From assembly GCA_947488905.1 (NCBI GenBank), contig CANLBJ010000002.1, forward strand, positions 124,001 to 188,000: a DNA stretch of 64,000 nt. The letters run 5' to 3'. Under the pieces are notes generated by a model that did no database searches, was not told where the DNA came from, and saw nothing but the letters and a program-made list of their open reading frames with translations. Origin of the DNA: Ulvibacter algarum. Its GTDB lineage: Bacteria; Bacteroidota; Bacteroidia; Flavobacteriales; Flavobacteriaceae. Made by a program: the position numbers and the translations under genes. Below, piece after piece: positions 19,684-28,666 of this stretch (position 1 is its first letter; every line of letters begins with the position of its first letter).

Positions 19684-20202
19684 ATGAGTAGACCACAATA
19701 TCCTATTGGCCCCTTACAGATACCTGCAACAATAACAGAAGATGAACTTAAAGTAGCTGTAGCGGTATTAAAGAAATTTCCTGCTCAACTTAGAACGCTA
19801 ACTCAAGACCTTTCTGATGCTGTTTTAAATCAGCCTTACAGAGATGATAGCTGGACTATAAGACAGTTAGTGCATCATATTTCAGACTCGCATAATCATA
19901 GTTATAATCGCATACGATGGGCGTTATCTGAAAATAGCCCGCTAATAAAAGCCTATGATCAAGATGCGTATGCAAATATGGATGACTATAAAACGATGCC
20001 TATTGCTTGGAGTTTAAACCATATTGAGGTAATACATCATAAAATTATCTACATTTTTGATAACTTATCAAAAGAAGATTGGAAAAAACAATGGATACAT
20101 CCAGACACCAAAAAAGAAATGACGGTAGAGCAAACGGCACATATGTATGCGTGGCATAGTATGCATCATTTTACTCAAATTAAAAATGCGCTAAACTATT
20201 AA
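19684..20202 (+). CDS. DinB/YfiT-like metal-dependent thiol transferase (putative bacillithiol S-transferase)
   Basis: A 172-residue four-helix-bundle protein of the YfiT branch of the DinB superfamily. It shows SWTIRQLVHHISDSH (H64/H65) and the C-terminal YAWHSMHHFTQI (H158, H162), which supply the three-histidine metal site of this fold. Characterised relatives (BstA) conjugate bacillithiol to electrophiles, and bshC in the same window fits that role. Substrate is inferred. It starts 3 nt after a copy of the TTTCCGAAG word and ends 7 nt before the convergent DUF1028 gene. Confidence 0.82.
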   Translation: MSRPQYPIGPLQIPATITEDELKVAVAVLKKFPAQLRTLTQDLSDAVLNQPYRDDSWTIRQLVHHISDSHNHSYNRIRWALSENSPLIKAYDQDAYANMDDYKTMPIAWSLNHIEVIHHKIIYIFDNLSKEDWKKQWIHPDTKKEMTVEQTAHMYAWHSMHHFTQIKNALNY

Positions 20203-20209
20203 ATCTAAA

Positions 20210-21745
20210 CTATTGTTTCATTATTTTTTTTGTTGTAGTGCCTACTTCTGTATTGATTTCTATAAAATACATTGCTGTTGTTAAGTGAGAGATATCAATT
20301 TTATAGTTTTGATTATTAATCTGTTCTTTAAAAACAACTCTGCCTTTTATATCATAAAGCTTTATATCTTTCACTAATGATAAAGGAGACATAATATTTA
20401 ATACCTCTTGAGTAGGATTGGGATAAATACTTATAACTTCTAGAGCATTATTATCTTGACCTAATACTCCAGAAGATAGGGTGATATTATCAATAGCCAC
20501 ATCACCTCTTTCTCCAACTCCAGTTGTGCTATCTATTCTTAGTTGAATAGTCTGGTTAGTATAATCCTCTAGGCTTATACTAGCGGTATTCCACTGGTTT
20601 CCTTGATTTCCGTTTTGCAACCATATTGTAGTCCATCCTGTACCATCGTTTACACGCACTGCAATATTACCTATGTTAGTCCCAAACAGGTGGTAGTTAA
20701 AAGTTAGCGTTGGTATCTCTGTTATACTACTTAAGTCAAAACAAGGACTATTTAAAACAGCTCTTTTTGTTGGATTTCCTATATTAGTTCCTGTTGCTTC
20801 TGTATATAGATAAAAATCTCCATCTGTAGCAGTGTCAGGGCCAGTATTACTTGTAGGAGTACCCTCTGCATCTCTAGTCCAATCAAAATCTGTGTTTCCT
20901 ACATGAGATAAGTCAATGTCATTTTGTTCCCATAAACCAAGATCTGTCTCAAAACTTTCAGAATATGGATAACTAGTTACGGTATCATTGCAGGAAGTTT
21001 CTGGGTTATTTAAATAAAAATCATAGGTTGTCTGTAGTACATCTATTGGGTCTTCTGCAAACGCAGTTTTACTTACATTAAGATCTACAGATAAATGGCC
21101 ATAATTGGTAAATAAATCTTCTGTTTTTGCTACACGTAAAAAGGCAGATTTAGAACTTGTTTGATTATTACTACATGAGGTTTGAGCTCCTATACGTTTT
21201 GCACCTTGCATAGCAGCCATCAACTTGTCTGCTAGAGAGCCAGTAGTATCAAGAAAACCAGTCTCCATGTCATCTAATACTTCTTGAGAGATAAGAATAT
21301 TACCTTGTATGGCATAATTAGGTCCTACAATATGATTTGCAATACTCCCATTGTTAGCCCCTGTAAAACCTGCTGCTCTTGGTGTTCCACCTGATCCACC
21401 AATTAAGTCTACAATCCCATATTGTCGTGTTTGATGTTGAGGGTCATTAGCCATTAACCAATCTAAAATTTCTTGAGGTGAATCACCAGATTCCATTCTG
21501 GCTCTTGCTTGTGCTTGAATTGCAAACGTAAAAAAAGATTGTGTATGGATACCTCCTACACCTAAAATAATATCACTTACAACTAGAGCGCCTTCTTCTC
21601 CATTAAGGTCGTCTATATCAAGACAAGTTGCACCAGCGCTGCCTATTTCTCCTGTCTCTGTATCTACAGCAACTATAGAAAATGTATGTTGTGCAAACAA
21701 AAAGGTTGAGCTAAATAAGGAAAGTAAAACAACTAATGTTTTCAT
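20210..21745 (-). CDS. Secreted DUF1028 protein with MAM-like domain and T9SS tail
   Basis: A 511-residue three-part protein. After a signal peptide (MKTLVVLLSLFSSTFLFAQ) comes DUF1028 at about 19-225 (HTFSIVAVDTETGEIGSAGATC, QSFFTFAIQAQARARMESG), a fold related to Ntn hydrolases. A MAM/jelly-roll-like beta domain follows at about 255-405 (SFETDLGLWEQ, LTFNYHLFG, VAIDNITLSSG), then a type A T9SS sorting domain at about 435-511 (ISIYPNPTQEVLNI... KKIMKQ). It should be exported to the cell surface. Its enzymatic role is unknown. Confidence 0.85.
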   Translation of the reverse strand: MKTLVVLLSLFSSTFLFAQHTFSIVAVDTETGEIGSAGATCLDIDDLNGEEGALVVSDIILGVGGIHTQSFFTFAIQAQARARMESGDSPQEILDWLMANDPQHQTRQYGIVDLIGGSGGTPRAAGFTGANNGSIANHIVGPNYAIQGNILISQEVLDDMETGFLDTTGSLADKLMAAMQGAKRIGAQTSCSNNQTSSKSAFLRVAKTEDLFTNYGHLSVDLNVSKTAFAEDPIDVLQTTYDFYLNNPETSCNDTVTSYPYSESFETDLGLWEQNDIDLSHVGNTDFDWTRDAEGTPTSNTGPDTATDGDFYLYTEATGTNIGNPTKRAVLNSPCFDLSSITEIPTLTFNYHLFGTNIGNIAVRVNDGTGWTTIWLQNGNQGNQWNTASISLEDYTNQTIQLRIDSTTGVGERGDVAIDNITLSSGVLGQDNNALEVISIYPNPTQEVLNIMSPLSLVKDIKLYDIKGRVVFKEQINNQNYKIDISHLTTAMYFIEINTEVGTTTKKIMKQ

Positions 21746-21828
21746 AAATAAGAATTTTTATAATTGCAATATAGCTTGAAGAACAAATGAAAAACGATAA
21801 CATTAGATGTTTATGAGAAATAAAAAAC

Positions 21829-22383
21829 TTATTTCCACTTAATACCACAACCTACACTAGGTTTTTGATCTTTAAGTTGAGTTGTGTTATTTAAAATTCT
21901 GTCCATTGCTTCGCGCAAATCACGACCATTTACTGGCACCCCATTTCCTGGTCTTGATGTGTCAAGTTGACCTCGATAGACTAGTTTTAAGTCTTCATCA
22001 AAAAGATAAAAGTCTGGGGTACACGCAGCGTCATAAGCTTTTGCTACTTCTTGAGATTCATCAAATAAGTATGAAAAAGGATATCCTTCTTCTCTAGCAA
22101 CCTTCCACATATTTTCTGGGCTATCTGCAGGATATTTAATAACGTCGTTGCTGTTTATTGCTACAAAGCCAAAACCAGTAACTCGATAATCATTACATAG
22201 ACGAACTAACTCTTCATTCACGTGCTTCACAAAAGGGCAATGATTACAAATGAACATTACTACTGTTCCTTTTTTTCCTTTAATACTTGATAATGATTCA
22301 GGATTTTTAGTCACTGCGTCTATCAAAGTGAAGTCTGGAGCTTTTGTTCCAAGCGGTAACATAGTAGAAGGGGTAAGTGCCAT
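21829..22383 (-). CDS. Thioredoxin-like AhpC/TSA-family protein
   Basis: A 184-residue thioredoxin-fold protein with the redox motif CNHC (C46, C49; VVMFICNHCPFVKHVN) and the downstream TPDFYLFDEDLKLVYRGQLD that carries the cis-proline region. No signal peptide is evident, so it is probably cytoplasmic. Relatives are annotated as redoxins or alkyl hydroperoxide reductase-like proteins. It is divergent from csaA, with about 80 bp between the two starts. Confidence 0.85.
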   Translation of the reverse strand: MALTPSTMLPLGTKAPDFTLIDAVTKNPESLSSIKGKKGTVVMFICNHCPFVKHVNEELVRLCNDYRVTGFGFVAINSNDVIKYPADSPENMWKVAREEGYPFSYLFDESQEVAKAYDAACTPDFYLFDEDLKLVYRGQLDTSRPGNGVPVNGRDLREAMDRILNNTTQLKDQKPSVGCGIKWK

Positions 22384-22461
22384 TTTTTTTTAGTGTTTTT
22401 AGATGAAAACGTGCTAACAGGTTTGTCGCAAATTTGCTACTTTAGTTACAAATTTACAATT

Positions 22462-22794
22462 ATGGAAATTACTTGGAGCGATTTTGCCAAGATAGATATG
22501 CGAGTAGGCACAATTGTAGCCGTAAATGATTTTCCGGAAGCTCGTAATCCCGCTTATCAATTGCATATTGACTTCGGAAATGAGCTAGGCATTAAAAAGA
22601 CTTCTGCTCAAATTACTACTTTATATAAGAAAGAAGATTTAATGGGTCGCCAGATTGTCGCGGTTGTAAATTTTCCGAAGAAACAAATAGCCACCTTTAT
22701 GAGTGAATGTTTAGTGCTGGGTGCCGTTGATGGAAAGGATGTGACTTTATTACATCCAGGATTAAAGGTCGAGAATGGATTGAAGATTTCATAG
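22462..22794 (+). CDS. csaA: CsaA-like tRNA-binding domain protein
   Basis: A 110-residue stand-alone OB-fold protein of the CsaA family, which has chaperone-like and tRNA-binding activity. The typical blocks are WSDFAKIDMRVGTIVAVNDFPEARNPAY, KKTSAQITTLY and the final LLHPGLKVENGLKIS. The open frame extends upstream to 22393, but that adds 23 residues absent from the family, so the ATG at 22462 was chosen. Two copies of the TTTCCGAAG word sit 100 bp apart inside this short gene, one on each strand. Confidence 0.9.
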   Translation: MEITWSDFAKIDMRVGTIVAVNDFPEARNPAYQLHIDFGNELGIKKTSAQITTLYKKEDLMGRQIVAVVNFPKKQIATFMSECLVLGAVDGKDVTLLHPGLKVENGLKIS

Positions 22795-22816
22795 CCTCTT
22801 ATTTATTAATAAGAAG

Positions 22817-23044
22817 TTGTCATTCCGAACTTGATTCGGAATCTTAGTCACCCTAGCACATTGTTATTGGATAAGATTATTGTTGCTCACGATTGCGCAA
22901 CACCTCCTTGACTTCCCCCTTAAAGGGGAACACTCTGCTGTTGAGCTTCAAATAGTTAAATAGTGTATCAGGTAGTTTTTTTTAGAATTGCTATTCATTG
23001 AAGATTGTCAAGCCCATTGTCTTCGACTGCGCTCAGACTGACAA
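22817..23044. repeat. Intergenic region with three short palindromic repeats
   Basis: The 312-bp gap between csaA and the M28 gene has no gene. It contains TTCCGAA/TTCGGAA (22823-22841), a nearly perfect palindrome around CCCTTAAAGGG (22913-22930), and TTCGACTGCGCTCA followed by GACTGACA (about 23023-23044). The last recurs in other gaps at 43.0 and 54.0 kb. These look like small dispersed flavobacterial repeats. Confidence 0.6.
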
Positions 23045-23048
23045 AGTC

Positions 23049-23084
23049 AAAAAAAGCCTCAAGTCATATGACAAGAGGCTTACT
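23049..23084 (-). terminator. Terminator of the M28 peptidase gene
   Basis: On the minus strand, AAGCCTC pairs with GAGGCTT around an inner GTCATATGAC palindrome, followed by a run of seven T. Confidence 0.8.
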
Positions 23085-23106
23085 GTATTTTGAAATATGA
23101 TTGAAT

Positions 23107-24123
23107 CTACAACTTATCTGCAGTAATTCTACCTTCACGATTAGCTATTTCCCAAGCGGTGTGAAAAATAAGACGTGTTCTTTTTTCCATTAATTCATAT
23201 TCTATTTTATCTGGAGTATCAGAGATTTTGTGATAATCTGCGTGTACACCATTAAAATAAAAGATGACAGGAATATTGTTTTTAGCAAAGTTATAATGGT
23301 CACTTCTGTAATAAAAACGGTTAGGGTCATTGTCATCGTTGTATGTGTAATCTAACTCAAGGTCACTGCTATATTTTGCTGCAACAGCCTCAGACACATC
23401 GTGAAGTTCTTGACTTAGTTTGTCACTACCTATTAAGTAAATATAATTAGGTGTAGCTTCTTTATCAGGATCAATACGACCTATCATATCTGTGTTTAAG
23501 TTAACTACAGTATTTGCTAAAGGGAAAATAGGGTTTTCAGAATAATAAGCAGAACCGTATAAGCCTAGCTCTTCTCCTGTTACGTGTAAAAATAAGATAG
23601 AACGTTTAGGTCCTTTTCCATCTTTTACTGCTTGTTTAAAAGCTTCTGCCATTTCTAATAACGCTACTGTTCCAGAACCATCATCATCTGCACCGTTAAA
23701 TACATTACCATCATCATCTATACCTACGTGGTCTAGGTGAGCAGAAAGTACAATCACTTCATCAGGAAATTCACTACCTTCTATAAAAGCAACTACGTTT
23801 TCAGAATCCTTTGCATCTTTCACTCTTTTAAAGTAAGAAGCAGGAACAGGCTGGTAATAATTTAACTCTTCAATAGGAGAGGGGATACCTTGATCTTGGT
23901 AAAAGTTACGAATGTACTCTGCAGCCATTTTTTGACCTTTAGATCCAGTCATTCTTCCTTCCATCTCATCACCTGCATAGATATAAAGATGTTTTTTTAG
24001 ATCTTTTGCAGTAATTGTACTTGCGTATTTTTCAGAAACATCTCCTGAATCTTTGTTGTTTGTTTTTGTTGCGTTGCAAGCATTCATTAATACTGCAATC
24101 GTAAGAAAAGCTAAATATTTCAT
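23107..24123 (-). CDS. M28 family zinc aminopeptidase, lipoprotein
   Basis: A 338-residue exopeptidase anchored as a lipoprotein (lipobox VLMNAC, C16). The two-zinc site of family M28 is complete: H129 and D131 (LSAHLDHVG), the bridging Asp in NGADDDGSG (about 147), the catalytic and ligand pair E184-E185 (TGEELGLYGS), D212 (NTDMIGR) and H298 (HADYHKISD). It probably trims peptides in the periplasm or at the outer membrane. It is transcribed alone and ends at a terminator. Confidence 0.93.
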   Translation of the reverse strand: MKYLAFLTIAVLMNACNATKTNNKDSGDVSEKYASTITAKDLKKHLYIYAGDEMEGRMTGSKGQKMAAEYIRNFYQDQGIPSPIEELNYYQPVPASYFKRVKDAKDSENVVAFIEGSEFPDEVIVLSAHLDHVGIDDDGNVFNGADDDGSGTVALLEMAEAFKQAVKDGKGPKRSILFLHVTGEELGLYGSAYYSENPIFPLANTVVNLNTDMIGRIDPDKEATPNYIYLIGSDKLSQELHDVSEAVAAKYSSDLELDYTYNDDNDPNRFYYRSDHYNFAKNNIPVIFYFNGVHADYHKISDTPDKIEYELMEKRTRLIFHTAWEIANREGRITADKL

Positions 24124-24227
24124 AGTTTATTTTTAAAAAAAAGTAAATATACAAAGTATTAAAAGTCAATATACATTTTTGTTAATTAATTAACTTATTG
24201 TTCTCTGCGCTCAAATTTAGCATTTGT

Positions 24228-24235
24228 TATCTTTG
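24228..24235 (+). promoter_or_regulatory. Bacteroidota -7 box (TATCTTTG) for the MBL/rhodanese gene
   Basis: An exact TAnnTTTG match 18 nt before the ATG at 24254. A convincing -33 element was not found at the usual distance. Confidence 0.6.
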
Positions 24236-24253
24236 CAAAAATTTAAGAGAACT

Positions 24254-25639
24254 ATGCATATTGAACAGATTTATACAGGATGTCTATCGCAAGGAGCGTA
24301 TTATATAGCAAGTGATGGTGAAGCGGCGATAATTGATCCTTTACGTGAATCAAGACCATATCACGATCGTTTAGAAAGAGATGGTGCAAAATTGAAATAT
24401 ATTTTTGAAACACATTTTCATGCAGATTTTGTGAGTGGTCACGTTTCATTATCAAAAGAAACTGGTGCAGCTATTATTTATGGTCCCACAGCAAACCCAA
24501 GTTTTGATGCAATAATAGCAGAAGACGAACAGGTTTTTAAAATAGGAAAAGTTACTATTACAGCCCTCCACACACCAGGTCACACCATGGAGAGTACTAC
24601 CTATTTATTAAAAGATGAACATGGTAAAAACCACTGTATTTTTAGTGGAGATACTTTATTTCTAGGTGATGTAGGTCGTCCAGATTTAGCACAAAAAGGG
24701 GCAGATCTTACAATACAAGATCTAGCAGGAATTTTATTTGATAGTCTGCGTAGCAAGATAATGATACTAGAAGATGATGTTATTGTTTATCCTGCTCATG
24801 GCGCAGGTTCTGCTTGTGGTAAGCACATGATGAAAGAAACTGTTGATACGCTAGGCAATCAAAAAAAGGTCAATTATGCATTAAGAGCAGATATGACTAA
24901 AGCTGAGTTTATAGAAGAAGTAACTGATGGGCTTGCGCCACCACCAGAATATTTTCCGCTCAACGTAAAAATGAATAAAGAAGGGTATGACTCTCTTGAC
25001 AACATTATAGAAAAAGGTACAAAGCAACTAGACGCAAATGCTTTTGAGAAGCTAGCAACAAGTTCTGGTGCTGTAATGCTTGATGTTCGTAACCAAAAAG
25101 ATTTTATGGAAGCGCATATACCTAATTCTATTTTTATAGGTATTGATGGAGGTTTTGCTCCTTGGGTAGGTGCTCTTATAGGTGATACAGAGCAAACCAT
25201 TTTATTAATAGCTCCAGAAGGTAGAGTAGAAGAGACTATTACTAGATTATCTCGTGTAGGTTTTGATAATACTTTAGGCTTTTTAGATGGTGGTATTGCA
25301 ACTTGGAAAGCTGCTGGTAAAGAAATAGCTTCTATGAAATCTGTTTCTGCAGATACATTAAAAGAAAAAATAAAAGAAGGCGCTCCAGTTTTTGATGTTC
25401 GTAAAGATGGCGAATTTAATAACGCTCACATACCGAGTGCAAAACATACTTCATTAGAATTTTTAAACTCGCATCTTGATGCATTTCCAGAAGAAGAACC
25501 ATTTTATGTGCATTGTGCAGGTGGGTATCGATCTGTGATTGCAGCTTCTATATTAAAAGCACGAGGTGTACATAATGTGATAGACGTTGCTGGCGGTTTT
25601 AAGGCAATAAAAGAGGCTGGTATTGAGATAGTATCTTAA
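24254..25639 (+). CDS. Metallo-beta-lactamase-fold hydrolase with two rhodanese domains
   Basis: A 461-residue protein of the persulfide dioxygenase-like type, linked to sulfide and persulfide oxidation. The MBL domain (1 to about 250) has THFHADFVSGH (H54, H56, D58), HTPGHTMEST and FSGDTLFLGDVGRPD. A first rhodanese-like domain at about 270-360 has no active-site cysteine (LIAPEGR stands there). The second at about 365-461 has it (HCAGGYRS, C421). One degenerate and one active rhodanese is a known layout. The ATG at 24254 follows the promoter, and upstream in-frame codons lack family support. Confidence 0.9.
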   Translation: MHIEQIYTGCLSQGAYYIASDGEAAIIDPLRESRPYHDRLERDGAKLKYIFETHFHADFVSGHVSLSKETGAAIIYGPTANPSFDAIIAEDEQVFKIGKVTITALHTPGHTMESTTYLLKDEHGKNHCIFSGDTLFLGDVGRPDLAQKGADLTIQDLAGILFDSLRSKIMILEDDVIVYPAHGAGSACGKHMMKETVDTLGNQKKVNYALRADMTKAEFIEEVTDGLAPPPEYFPLNVKMNKEGYDSLDNIIEKGTKQLDANAFEKLATSSGAVMLDVRNQKDFMEAHIPNSIFIGIDGGFAPWVGALIGDTEQTILLIAPEGRVEETITRLSRVGFDNTLGFLDGGIATWKAAGKEIASMKSVSADTLKEKIKEGAPVFDVRKDGEFNNAHIPSAKHTSLEFLNSHLDAFPEEEPFYVHCAGGYRSVIAASILKARGVHNVIDVAGGFKAIKEAGIEIVS

Positions 25640-25660
25640 AAACAAAACTTCTTACAATTA

Positions 25661-25698
25661 AAAAAAAATCCCGAGATAGAATTTCTATCTCGGGATTT
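25661..25698. terminator. Bidirectional terminator between convergent genes
   Basis: A perfect stem AATCCCGAGATAGA / TCTATCTCGGGATT preceded by A8. The T run is strongest on the minus strand, serving the PA2169-type gene, while the plus strand has a weaker T-rich tail. Confidence 0.85.
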
Positions 25699-25720
25699 CT
25701 AATTTTACTTAAAACGATAA

Positions 25721-26206
25721 TTAGTCCCAAGCATCTGCAATATTCTCAAGAGTTTTAACTTGAGATACTGTTTTTTCTATTGTAGCAAGTTGGTTACTTA
25801 AAATGCTACGCACGTTTTCTGGAAAGTTATTTTCCTGAAGTCTGTTTTTATATTCTTCAAGACTTGCTTTTTCACCGCGTATGCATTCTTCTAAGACTGC
25901 TTCATCATTTTCTCCTGTCACAGCTGTCTTTATATCTATCCACGCTCTGTGTGCTGCTCCTGTAAAACTACCACTGTCTTTAGGCGTTTCGTTTAAGTTT
26001 CTAATCTCTTTATCAAGTTCGTTAACAAACTGACTTCTTTGTGCAGCTTTACGCTGTAAAAAATTCTTTAATTGTCCATCTTTAGCGTCTGTCATGGCTT
26101 TTGTAAAACCTTGCTCTGCGTCATAATTCTTTTCTAACAACTCTTGTAAATTACTTACTAGATTGTTATGATTCTCTTTTTTTGCTTGTTCTAATGTAGT
26201 TTCCAT
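25721..26206 (-). CDS. PA2169-family four-helix-bundle protein (ferritin-like)
   Basis: A 161-residue, highly charged helical protein. The pattern LQELLEKNYDAEQGFTKAM, FLQRKAAQRSQFVNELD and HRAWIDIKTAVTG is that of PA2169/DUF2383 proteins, which have a ferritin-like bundle and are often stress induced. No complete di-iron site could be assigned by eye. It stands alone, followed by a terminator shared with the convergent MBL/rhodanese gene. Confidence 0.82.
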   Translation of the reverse strand: METTLEQAKKENHNNLVSNLQELLEKNYDAEQGFTKAMTDAKDGQLKNFLQRKAAQRSQFVNELDKEIRNLNETPKDSGSFTGAAHRAWIDIKTAVTGENDEAVLEECIRGEKASLEEYKNRLQENNFPENVRSILSNQLATIEKTVSQVKTLENIADAWD

Positions 26207-26419
26207 AATTGGTCTATTTTAATGTTATACCTCAAATATAATATCATTAAATAGAGATTATAGTTATAGAAATGTGAATTAGTAAGTAATTAACAGACAG
26301 TGTTAAAGGTTTCATTAATTAAGAAAAACAGTAGTTTTATTAGCTGTTAGCAATAAAATATGATTCTCTTGGTTTTATTAATATGAGTAACTTTATCTTA
26401 ATTAAAACGGTTGTCAATT

Positions 26420-26986
26420 ATGCATAAGATATTTTTCATTTTATTATTTATTCCTATCATTACAATTAGTGCTCAAACGGGTAACGCGTTTGGTATTAAA
26501 GGTGGTCTTAATTATAACAGCAATGGCGATTATATTAATGAGCTACAGATAGAAAATGGTTCAAAAAACATTGGGTTTCACATAGGTGTTTTTGGAAAAC
26601 TAGATGCAGGGCCTATTTATTTGAGACCAGAATTAATTTATACTAGAACTTCAAGTGAGTATTGGGTAGAAGATTTAATTATCTCAAAAATAGACGTTCC
26701 CATATTAGTGGGGCTAGATATACTAGGTCCTTTAAGTGTATTTGCAGGCCCAGATTTACAATACATTCTATCTAATGACTTCGGAAATATTAACATTGAA
26801 GATCCTGAGAATGAGTTTACTATTGGGGCTCAATTTGGGGTAGGTCTTAATTTTGAACAATTTGGTATCGATATTCGTTATGAAAGAGGACTTTCTGAAA
26901 ACGAAGCACTACTCACGGGAGTACCCGATAGCAGAGTAGATACACGACCAGAACAGATTATTTTAAGTTTGTCTGTTAAGTTATAG
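26420..26986 (+). CDS. Outer-membrane beta-barrel protein (PorT-like)
   Basis: A 188-residue exported protein: signal peptide MHKIFFILLFIPIITISAQ, then alternating strands with Gly/aromatic ends (FGIKGGLNYN, IGFHIGVFGKLDAGPIYLRPELIYTR, FTIGAQFGVGLNFEQFGIDIRYERGL), ending in a hydrophobic C-terminal strand (QIILSLSVKL). This is the small outer-membrane barrel type of Bacteroidota. An in-frame TTG at 26411 was not used, as the ATG starts the signal peptide. Its stop lies 2 bp from the stop of the convergent glpD with no terminator between. Confidence 0.8.
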   Translation: MHKIFFILLFIPIITISAQTGNAFGIKGGLNYNSNGDYINELQIENGSKNIGFHIGVFGKLDAGPIYLRPELIYTRTSSEYWVEDLIISKIDVPILVGLDILGPLSVFAGPDLQYILSNDFGNINIEDPENEFTIGAQFGVGLNFEQFGIDIRYERGLSENEALLTGVPDSRVDTRPEQIILSLSVKL

Positions 26987-26988
26987 CA

Positions 26989-28662
26989 TTAAAACTCTTC
27001 TGTATAAAATGTAGTGGCGTCTTTGATTAATACATCAAGTGATGCCATTTCTTTTTGTTGCCTAGTTTTATCCCAATCAATGGCTTCTGTAAAAGCTTTT
27101 AGTAGTAGCTCTTTGTGTGCTATTACACTAGCAATATGAAAATACAATCTTCCCGTGCGCCTCACAAAAAAATCTGTTAGCGAATTAATTTGTTCGTGAT
27201 GTAAGCAGTACCAAAACTCAGCTAAAATTAAAGTTTCATTATTAATAACCTTATTAGATTTAACTACAATGTCTAATATTGTGTCTGCCTGCTTACCAAA
27301 AGTAGTAACCAAATGCCAAGCATATAAAGGAAAATCAAAACCTATGTTTTTTAACCTTTCAATTATGTAATTTTCATACATTAAAACTTCATTACTAGAA
27401 GTGAGTGGAGGCGTTGTCAATGAGATTTTTCGAGTAGATGATCGTGGCCATTTTTCCCTATCTTCTTTTTTAAGGGTACTAATCACTTTTTCATTGACAC
27501 GTTGTGCCATTTTACGATAGCCAGTAAGTTTACCTCCAGCGATAGAAATTAACCCGCTCTCTGACACAAAAATTTCATCTTTTCTAGAAAGTTCTGATGG
27601 TGATTTATCGTCCTCGTGAATAAGTGGCCTTAATCCTGCCCAACTAGATTCTATATCTTTTTCTTGAAGATTAATGCCTTTAAAAGTTGTGTTTACAGCA
27701 TCTAATAAATATATAACATCTTCTTTTGTAGTTACTATTCTTTCTAATGAACCTTTATAAGTGGTATCTGTAGTCCCAATATAAGTAACCCTACCACGCG
27801 GTATGGCAAAAATCATTCGGCCATCTGGAGTATCAAAATAAATAGATTGTTTAACGGGTAATTTTTCCTTCGGAAATACTAAATGAACTCCCTTAGTTAA
27901 ATATAAATGCTTGTTATTTAATGGTGCATCCTTTTTCCGAAGTATATCTACCCAAGGTCCAGCTGCAGAGACTACTCTTTTTGAAATAATAGAAAATGAC
28001 TCGCTAGTATTATGATCAGTACAGACAATACCTTTTACTTTACCTTTATTGCTATAGATATAATCTGTCATCTCGCAGTAGTTGATTATTTCTGCCCCAT
28101 AGTTACTTGCGGTTTTTAAAAGCTCAATAGTTAGCCGGGCATCATCTGTTCTATACTCAGAATAGTAGCCACCTCCTGTTAAAGAATCTTCTTTAAGTAG
28201 AGGTTCTTTGCTCAAAGTCTCTTTTTTGTTAAGCATTTTACGTCTGTCTTCACCTTCTACATTTGCAAGTACATCATATACTTTAAGACCTATACTTGTC
28301 ATTAAAGCACCATAGTTACCATTTTCTGTTAATGGTAATAGCATCTTTTCTGGAATTACTAGGTGAGGAGCGAGGCTATGAACAATGGCTCGTTCTCGTC
28401 CAGATTCTTTTACTAATCCTATTTCTAGTTGTTTGAGGTAGCGTAAACCACCGTGAATTAATTTTGTAGATTTATTACTCGTGCCAGAAGCAAAATCTTT
28501 TTTCTCAACCAGACAGACTTTCATACCGCGAGAAGCAGCGTCTAGAGCAATACCAGCTCCAGTGACACCACCACCAATAATGATGAGATCAAATCTAGAT
28601 TCTTTAATGCGCTTTAATTGTGAAGCGCGATTAAGAATAGAAAAAGAAGAATTTTTAGACAT
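26989..28662 (-). CDS. glpD: Glycerol-3-phosphate dehydrogenase (FAD)
   Basis: Oxidises glycerol-3-phosphate to dihydroxyacetone phosphate at the inner membrane and passes electrons to quinone. The 557-residue protein has the FAD dinucleotide motif FDLIIIGGGVTGAGIALDAA (about 24-43), GTSNKSTKLIHGGLRYL, the RGRVTYIGTTDTTY block and the C-terminal helical domain. It starts 4 nt after glpK, so the pair forms an operon for glycerol use. No glpF or regulator is adjacent. Two TTTCCGAAG words lie 66 bp apart within it, on opposite strands. Confidence 0.94.
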   Translation of the reverse strand: MSKNSSFSILNRASQLKRIKESRFDLIIIGGGVTGAGIALDAASRGMKVCLVEKKDFASGTSNKSTKLIHGGLRYLKQLEIGLVKESGRERAIVHSLAPHLVIPEKMLLPLTENGNYGALMTSIGLKVYDVLANVEGEDRRKMLNKKETLSKEPLLKEDSLTGGGYYSEYRTDDARLTIELLKTASNYGAEIINYCEMTDYIYSNKGKVKGIVCTDHNTSESFSIISKRVVSAAGPWVDILRKKDAPLNNKHLYLTKGVHLVFPKEKLPVKQSIYFDTPDGRMIFAIPRGRVTYIGTTDTTYKGSLERIVTTKEDVIYLLDAVNTTFKGINLQEKDIESSWAGLRPLIHEDDKSPSELSRKDEIFVSESGLISIAGGKLTGYRKMAQRVNEKVISTLKKEDREKWPRSSTRKISLTTPPLTSSNEVLMYENYIIERLKNIGFDFPLYAWHLVTTFGKQADTILDIVVKSNKVINNETLILAEFWYCLHHEQINSLTDFFVRRTGRLYFHIASVIAHKELLLKAFTEAIDWDKTRQQKEMASLDVLIKDATTFYTEEF

Positions 28663-28666
28663 TGAC

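Noticed and set aside
22795-23106. CRISPR or other regularly spaced repeat array
   Set aside because: The repeats in this gap differ from one another and have no regular spacing. No cas gene or array was seen anywhere in the window.
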